DNA of 6,882 bases from Actinomycetes bacterium (GTDB taxonomy: Bacteria; Actinomycetota; Acidimicrobiia; Acidimicrobiales; Microtrichaceae), in assembly GCA_023423215.1 (NCBI GenBank), contig JAFAFZ010000323.1, positions 1 through 6,882 of the forward strand, read 5' to 3'. Position 1 is the stretch's first letter; each line of letters starts with the position of its first letter. The position numbers were made by a program, and so were the translations under genes. Below, piece after piece: positions 4,962 through 6,882 of this stretch. The notes under the pieces were generated by a model, which was not told where the DNA came from, ran no database searches, and saw only the letters and a program-made list of their open reading frames with translations.

Positions 4962-5006
4962 CTAGACGCCTTGTTCCTCGAGCCAGCGCTCGGCGTCGAT
5001 CGCAGC
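4907..5006. repeat. Direct repeat, 43 bp, two copies 57 bp apart
   Basis: Copy 1 is 4907-4949 and copy 2 is 4964-5006; copy 2 is the real 3' end of trxB. They agree at 41 of 43 positions, with differences at 4928/4985 (G/A) and 4947/5004 (T/A). On the coding strand one difference is silent (GCA/GCT, Ala) and the other changes Trp to Arg. Fourteen bases separate the copies. The near-identity suggests a fairly recent tandem duplication. Confidence 0.92.
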
Positions 5007-5954
5007 CATGCACCCGCTGCCGGCGGCGGTGATCGCCTGGCGGTACCAGTCGTCCTGGACGTCGCCGGCGGCGAACACGCCCTCGACGTTGGTGCGGGAG
5101 GTGCCGTCGAGTGTGATCAGGTAGCCGTTGTCCTTCAGGTCCAGCTGGCCCCTGAACAGGTCGGTGTTGGGGCGGTGGCCGATCGCGACGAACAAGCCGG
5201 TGAACTCGTGCGTCGTGACGCGGTCCGTCAGCACGTTGCGCACCTCGACCGACTCGACCGAGGTCTCGCCGTTGATCTCGGTGACCACCGAGTTCCACAG
5301 GAACTTGATCTTCTCGTTCTCGTGGGCGCGGTCGCGCATGATCTTCGAGGCACGCAGCTCGTCTCGGCGGTGGATGATCGTCACCGAGCGGGCGAAGCGT
5401 GTCAGGAACATCGCCTCCTCGACCGCGGAGTCGCCACCGCCGACGACGGCGATGTCCTGGTCGCGGAAGAAGAAGCCGTCACAGGTGGCGCAGGTGGACA
5501 GGCCGTGGCCCAGCAGGCGGCGCTCGGACTCGAGCCCCAGCATCAGCGACTGGGCGCCGGTCGAGACGATCACGGTCTTGGCCAGGTAGGTGGGCTCGGC
5601 CTCGGGGTCACCGACCCACACCTTGAACGGCCGCTCGCTGAGGTCGACGCGCGACGCCTTGGCGGTGATGATCTCGGCGCCGAACCGGCTGGCCTGCGCA
5701 CGGAAGTTCGCCATGAGCTCCGGGCCCATGATCCCGTCGGGGAAGCCGGGGAAGTTCTCGACCTCGGTCGTCAGCATCAGCTGCCCGCCGGGCTGATCGC
5801 TGGTGGACGAGGGCTCGCCCTCGAGCATCAGCGGCGCCAGGTTCGCCCGGGCGGTGTAGATCGCCGCCGTCAGGCCCGCCGGACCGGAGCCGATGATCAC
5901 GACGTTGCGGACCTCCGGGGTCGCGCGCGTCTCGGAGCTGGTTTCGGGTGACAT
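4962..5954 (-). CDS. trxB: Thioredoxin reductase (NADPH)
   Basis: A homodimeric FAD flavoenzyme that passes electrons from NADPH to thioredoxin. The 330-aa product (family about 310-330) begins MSPETSSET at an ATG with GAGGAG upstream. A 10-codon longer TTG start has no comparable site. VVIIGSGPAG (18-27) is the FAD dinucleotide fold; GGQL and ENFPGFPDG are conserved family stretches; CATC (C155, C158) is the redox disulfide. GGGDSAVEEA binds NADPH and HRRDELRAS is the 2'-phosphate contact of NADPH-specific enzymes. GVFAAGDVQDDWYRQAITAAG is the second FAD-binding stretch (first and last residues only are implied by position near the C-terminus). All catalytic parts are intact. It lies 48 bases after a small membrane-protein gene and before trxA, all on the minus strand. 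The last codons are duplicated just past its stop. Confidence 0.97.
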   Translation of the reverse strand: MSPETSSETRATPEVRNVVIIGSGPAGLTAAIYTARANLAPLMLEGEPSSTSDQPGGQLMLTTEVENFPGFPDGIMGPELMANFRAQASRFGAEIITAKASRVDLSERPFKVWVGDPEAEPTYLAKTVIVSTGAQSLMLGLESERRLLGHGLSTCATCDGFFFRDQDIAVVGGGDSAVEEAMFLTRFARSVTIIHRRDELRASKIMRDRAHENEKIKFLWNSVVTEINGETSVESVEVRNVLTDRVTTHEFTGLFVAIGHRPNTDLFRGQLDLKDNGYLITLDGTSRTNVEGVFAAGDVQDDWYRQAITAAGSGCMAAIDAERWLEEQGV

Positions 5955-5957
5955 GGT

Positions 5958-5963
5958 CTCCTC
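5958..5963 (-). promoter_or_regulatory. Ribosome binding site of trxB
   Basis: GAGGAG on the minus strand, 3 bases before the ATG at 5954 (5 bases counting from its first GAGG). The spacing is short but acceptable, and it favours this ATG over the TTG at 5984. Confidence 0.55.
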
Positions 5964-6002
5964 GGATGGACGTTCGTACGGCAAGCTCGGCCGGCGACGG
6001 GA

Positions 6003-6362
6003 TCAGGTCGGCAGCTTCGAGCGCCGGGACCACAGGACAACCCCGACGAGTGCGAAGAACGTCCCGAGGATCGTGTACACGATCCAGACGTCGCCCGGGA
6101 TCGCCCAGTTCAGCAGCCGCACGAGACCGATGAGGAACAGCGCGCCGATCGGCAGCAGCAGGAGCACCGCGACGACCGCGTGCACCGAGATCCGGGAGTA
6201 CTCCAGGACGGGACCGGTGGTGCGCTCGCGCACCTTGTCGACCGAGTCGACGATGAGGTCCGTGACCTGATCGGTCCAGTCGGGCTCTGCCGCAGCGGGA
6301 GCTGCCGCCGCGGCCGCGGGCGCCGTCGTGGTCTGGCCGGTGCCGGTGGACTGGTCCGTCAT
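6003..6362 (-). CDS. Small protein with two membrane segments, function unknown
   Basis: A 119-aa product starting at an ATG; I do not recognise the family. Residues 1-26 are Thr/Ala/Pro-rich and probably disordered, with an alanine run. Residues about 27-56 (WTDQVTDLIVDSVDKVRERT) look like an amphipathic helix. Two hydrophobic segments follow, about 59-82 (HAVVAVLLLLPIGALFLIGL) and about 91-111 (VWIVYTILGTFFALVGVVLW), with a short loop holding N and P. The C-terminus is basic (SRRSKLPT), so by the positive-inside rule both ends probably face the cytoplasm. It ends 48 bases before trxB and is likely co-transcribed with it. The layout resembles small bundled membrane proteins of the holin or phage-shock type, but I see no diagnostic motif and claim no function. 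Confidence 0.8.
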   Translation of the reverse strand: MTDQSTGTGQTTTAPAAAAAAPAAAEPDWTDQVTDLIVDSVDKVRERTTGPVLEYSRISVHAVVAVLLLLPIGALFLIGLVRLLNWAIPGDVWIVYTILGTFFALVGVVLWSRRSKLPT

Positions 6363-6370
6363 GGGCGCGC

Positions 6371-6376
6371 AGCCTA
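6371..6376 (-). promoter_or_regulatory. Candidate -10 element, possibly leaderless mRNA
   Basis: On the minus strand this reads TAGGCT (TAnnnT), 8 bases before the ATG at 6362, which puts the transcript start within a base or two of the codon. No Shine-Dalgarno sequence lies in between. The -35 region (GTGTCG about 19 bases up) is poor. Confidence 0.35.
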
Positions 6377-6403
6377 GTGGTCAGCGGTGCGTCGGCGACA
6401 CGG

Positions 6404-6882
6404 TCAGGGCAGCTCGGCGGTGCAGTCGGGCGCGACCAGCGCCCTGACCTGCGGGCCCGATGCGTCGGCGGTCCGGACGACCAGCACTCCGACGCCATCG
6501 ACCGTCGCGACGCCCAGCACCTCTGCGTCGAGCTCGGCCACCCGCGCCACGCACGCGCCGGACGGCGACGTCGGCGAGCCGCCGGTCGCCGACCCGGACG
6601 TCGCGGTCCCGCCGGCTCCGCCGACGGTCGCGCGCAGCGAGGTCAGGTCGGGGTGCTCGCCCAGGTCGACCAGGGTGGTGGTGTCGAACCCGTCGGCGCG
6701 CACCGCACCACGGGACGACAGGGCCGGGTCGGTCGCGGCCGGGACGGTCGTGGTGGACAGCGGTGCCGCGCTGCCGGCCGACTCGGCGGACCCGTCGGCG
6801 TCGTCCGCTCCCGCGTCGTCCTGCGTCAGCTCCTGGGCGACGGTGGCGTCCGCCGCGCCGCCCGAGCTGGCGTCCTCCTCCG
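6404..6882 (-). CDS. C-terminal part of an unrecognised acidic, low-complexity protein (partial)
   Basis: The frame is open from the right edge of the window to a TGA at 6404, at least 158 codons, so the true start lies outside; the internal GTG at 6703 is not a convincing start. The visible part begins with an Asp/Glu/Ala/Gly-rich stretch (DDAGADDADGSAES), then a Ser/Thr/Pro linker (PLSTTTVPAATDP), and then a small domain with two cysteines (GACVARVAELDAEVLGVATV and APDCTAELP). Such a C-terminal domain after a flexible linker would suit a secreted or membrane-anchored protein's outer part, with the cysteines able to pair. In M. tuberculosis the gene before trxB2 is Rv3912, reported as the anti-sigma factor of SigM; by position this could be its counterpart, but no zinc-finger or membrane segment is inside the window to test that. 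Confidence 0.65.
   Translation of the reverse strand, partial: EEDASSGGAADATVAQELTQDDAGADDADGSAESAGSAAPLSTTTVPAATDPALSSRGAVRADGFDTTTLVDLGEHPDLTSLRATVGGAGGTATSGSATGGSPTSPSGACVARVAELDAEVLGVATVDGVGVLVVRTADASGPQVRALVAPDCTAELP

Noticed and set aside
5291..5305. Palindrome AGTTCC-ACA-GGAACT inside trxB, parS-like at first sight
   Set aside because: It lacks the CACGTG core and the half-site spacing of parS, and it lies in conserved coding sequence.
4401..5951. 516-codon plus-strand open frame opposite trxA and trxB
   Set aside because: It is a shadow frame of high-GC codon use. The minus-strand proteins carry complete family motifs, and the plus frame has only Arg/Asp/Val/Gly-rich low-complexity sequence.

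Overview
The window is GC-rich (by eye close to 70 %), densely coded, and uses GTG starts freely (rsmG, parB, cwlM-like). Gene content and order match the origin-proximal chromosome segment of Actinomycetota. In Mycobacterium tuberculosis the order is trxB2, trxC, cwlM, Rv3916c, parB, parA, gid/rsmG, with the two gene groups converging. Here the same set appears without an Rv3916c counterpart. The organism is therefore very probably an actinobacterium. A lineage outside the classic mycobacteria/streptomycetes, such as Acidimicrobiia, would fit the short divergent RsmG and the long ParA N-terminus, but that is a guess from style and not a measurement.

Left part, plus strand (1-3128). Positions 1-286 hold no gene. 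They hold a strong hairpin that probably ends transcription from a gene left of the window, two parS sites and one degenerate parS-like palindrome. Then come rsmG (16S rRNA G527 methyltransferase), a post-stop hairpin, a third and perfect parS, a candidate promoter, and the translationally coupled parA-parB pair. With three nearby parS sites this is a complete chromosome-segregation locus: ParB loads at parS and ParA moves the complex.

Middle (3129-3335). A gene-free gap lies between the converging parB and cwlM-like genes. It is the least GC-rich stretch noticed. It carries a consensus actinobacterial DnaA box plus two looser ones, and a hairpin that could work in both directions.

Right part, minus strand (3336-6882). 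Reading in the direction of transcription: the 3' part of an unrecognised acidic Ser/Ala/Gly-rich protein that runs in from beyond the right edge; a small protein with two membrane segments; trxB; trxA; and a two-PG-binding-domain protein with a degenerate amidase fold (CwlM-like). TrxB and TrxA form the NADPH-thioredoxin system. The CwlM-like protein is probably a cytoplasmic cell-wall regulator, because no signal peptide and none of the expected amidase zinc ligands can be found.

The points most worth a second look are: a near-identical in-frame tandem copy of the last codons of trxB just after its stop codon; a near-perfect SOS (LexA) box upstream of the cwlM-like gene; the apparent loss of the amidase active site; the DnaA-box cluster next to parB; and the roughly 140-residue low-complexity N-terminus of ParA. 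No mobile element, CRISPR array, tRNA or rRNA was seen, and nothing amounts to a wholly new system.
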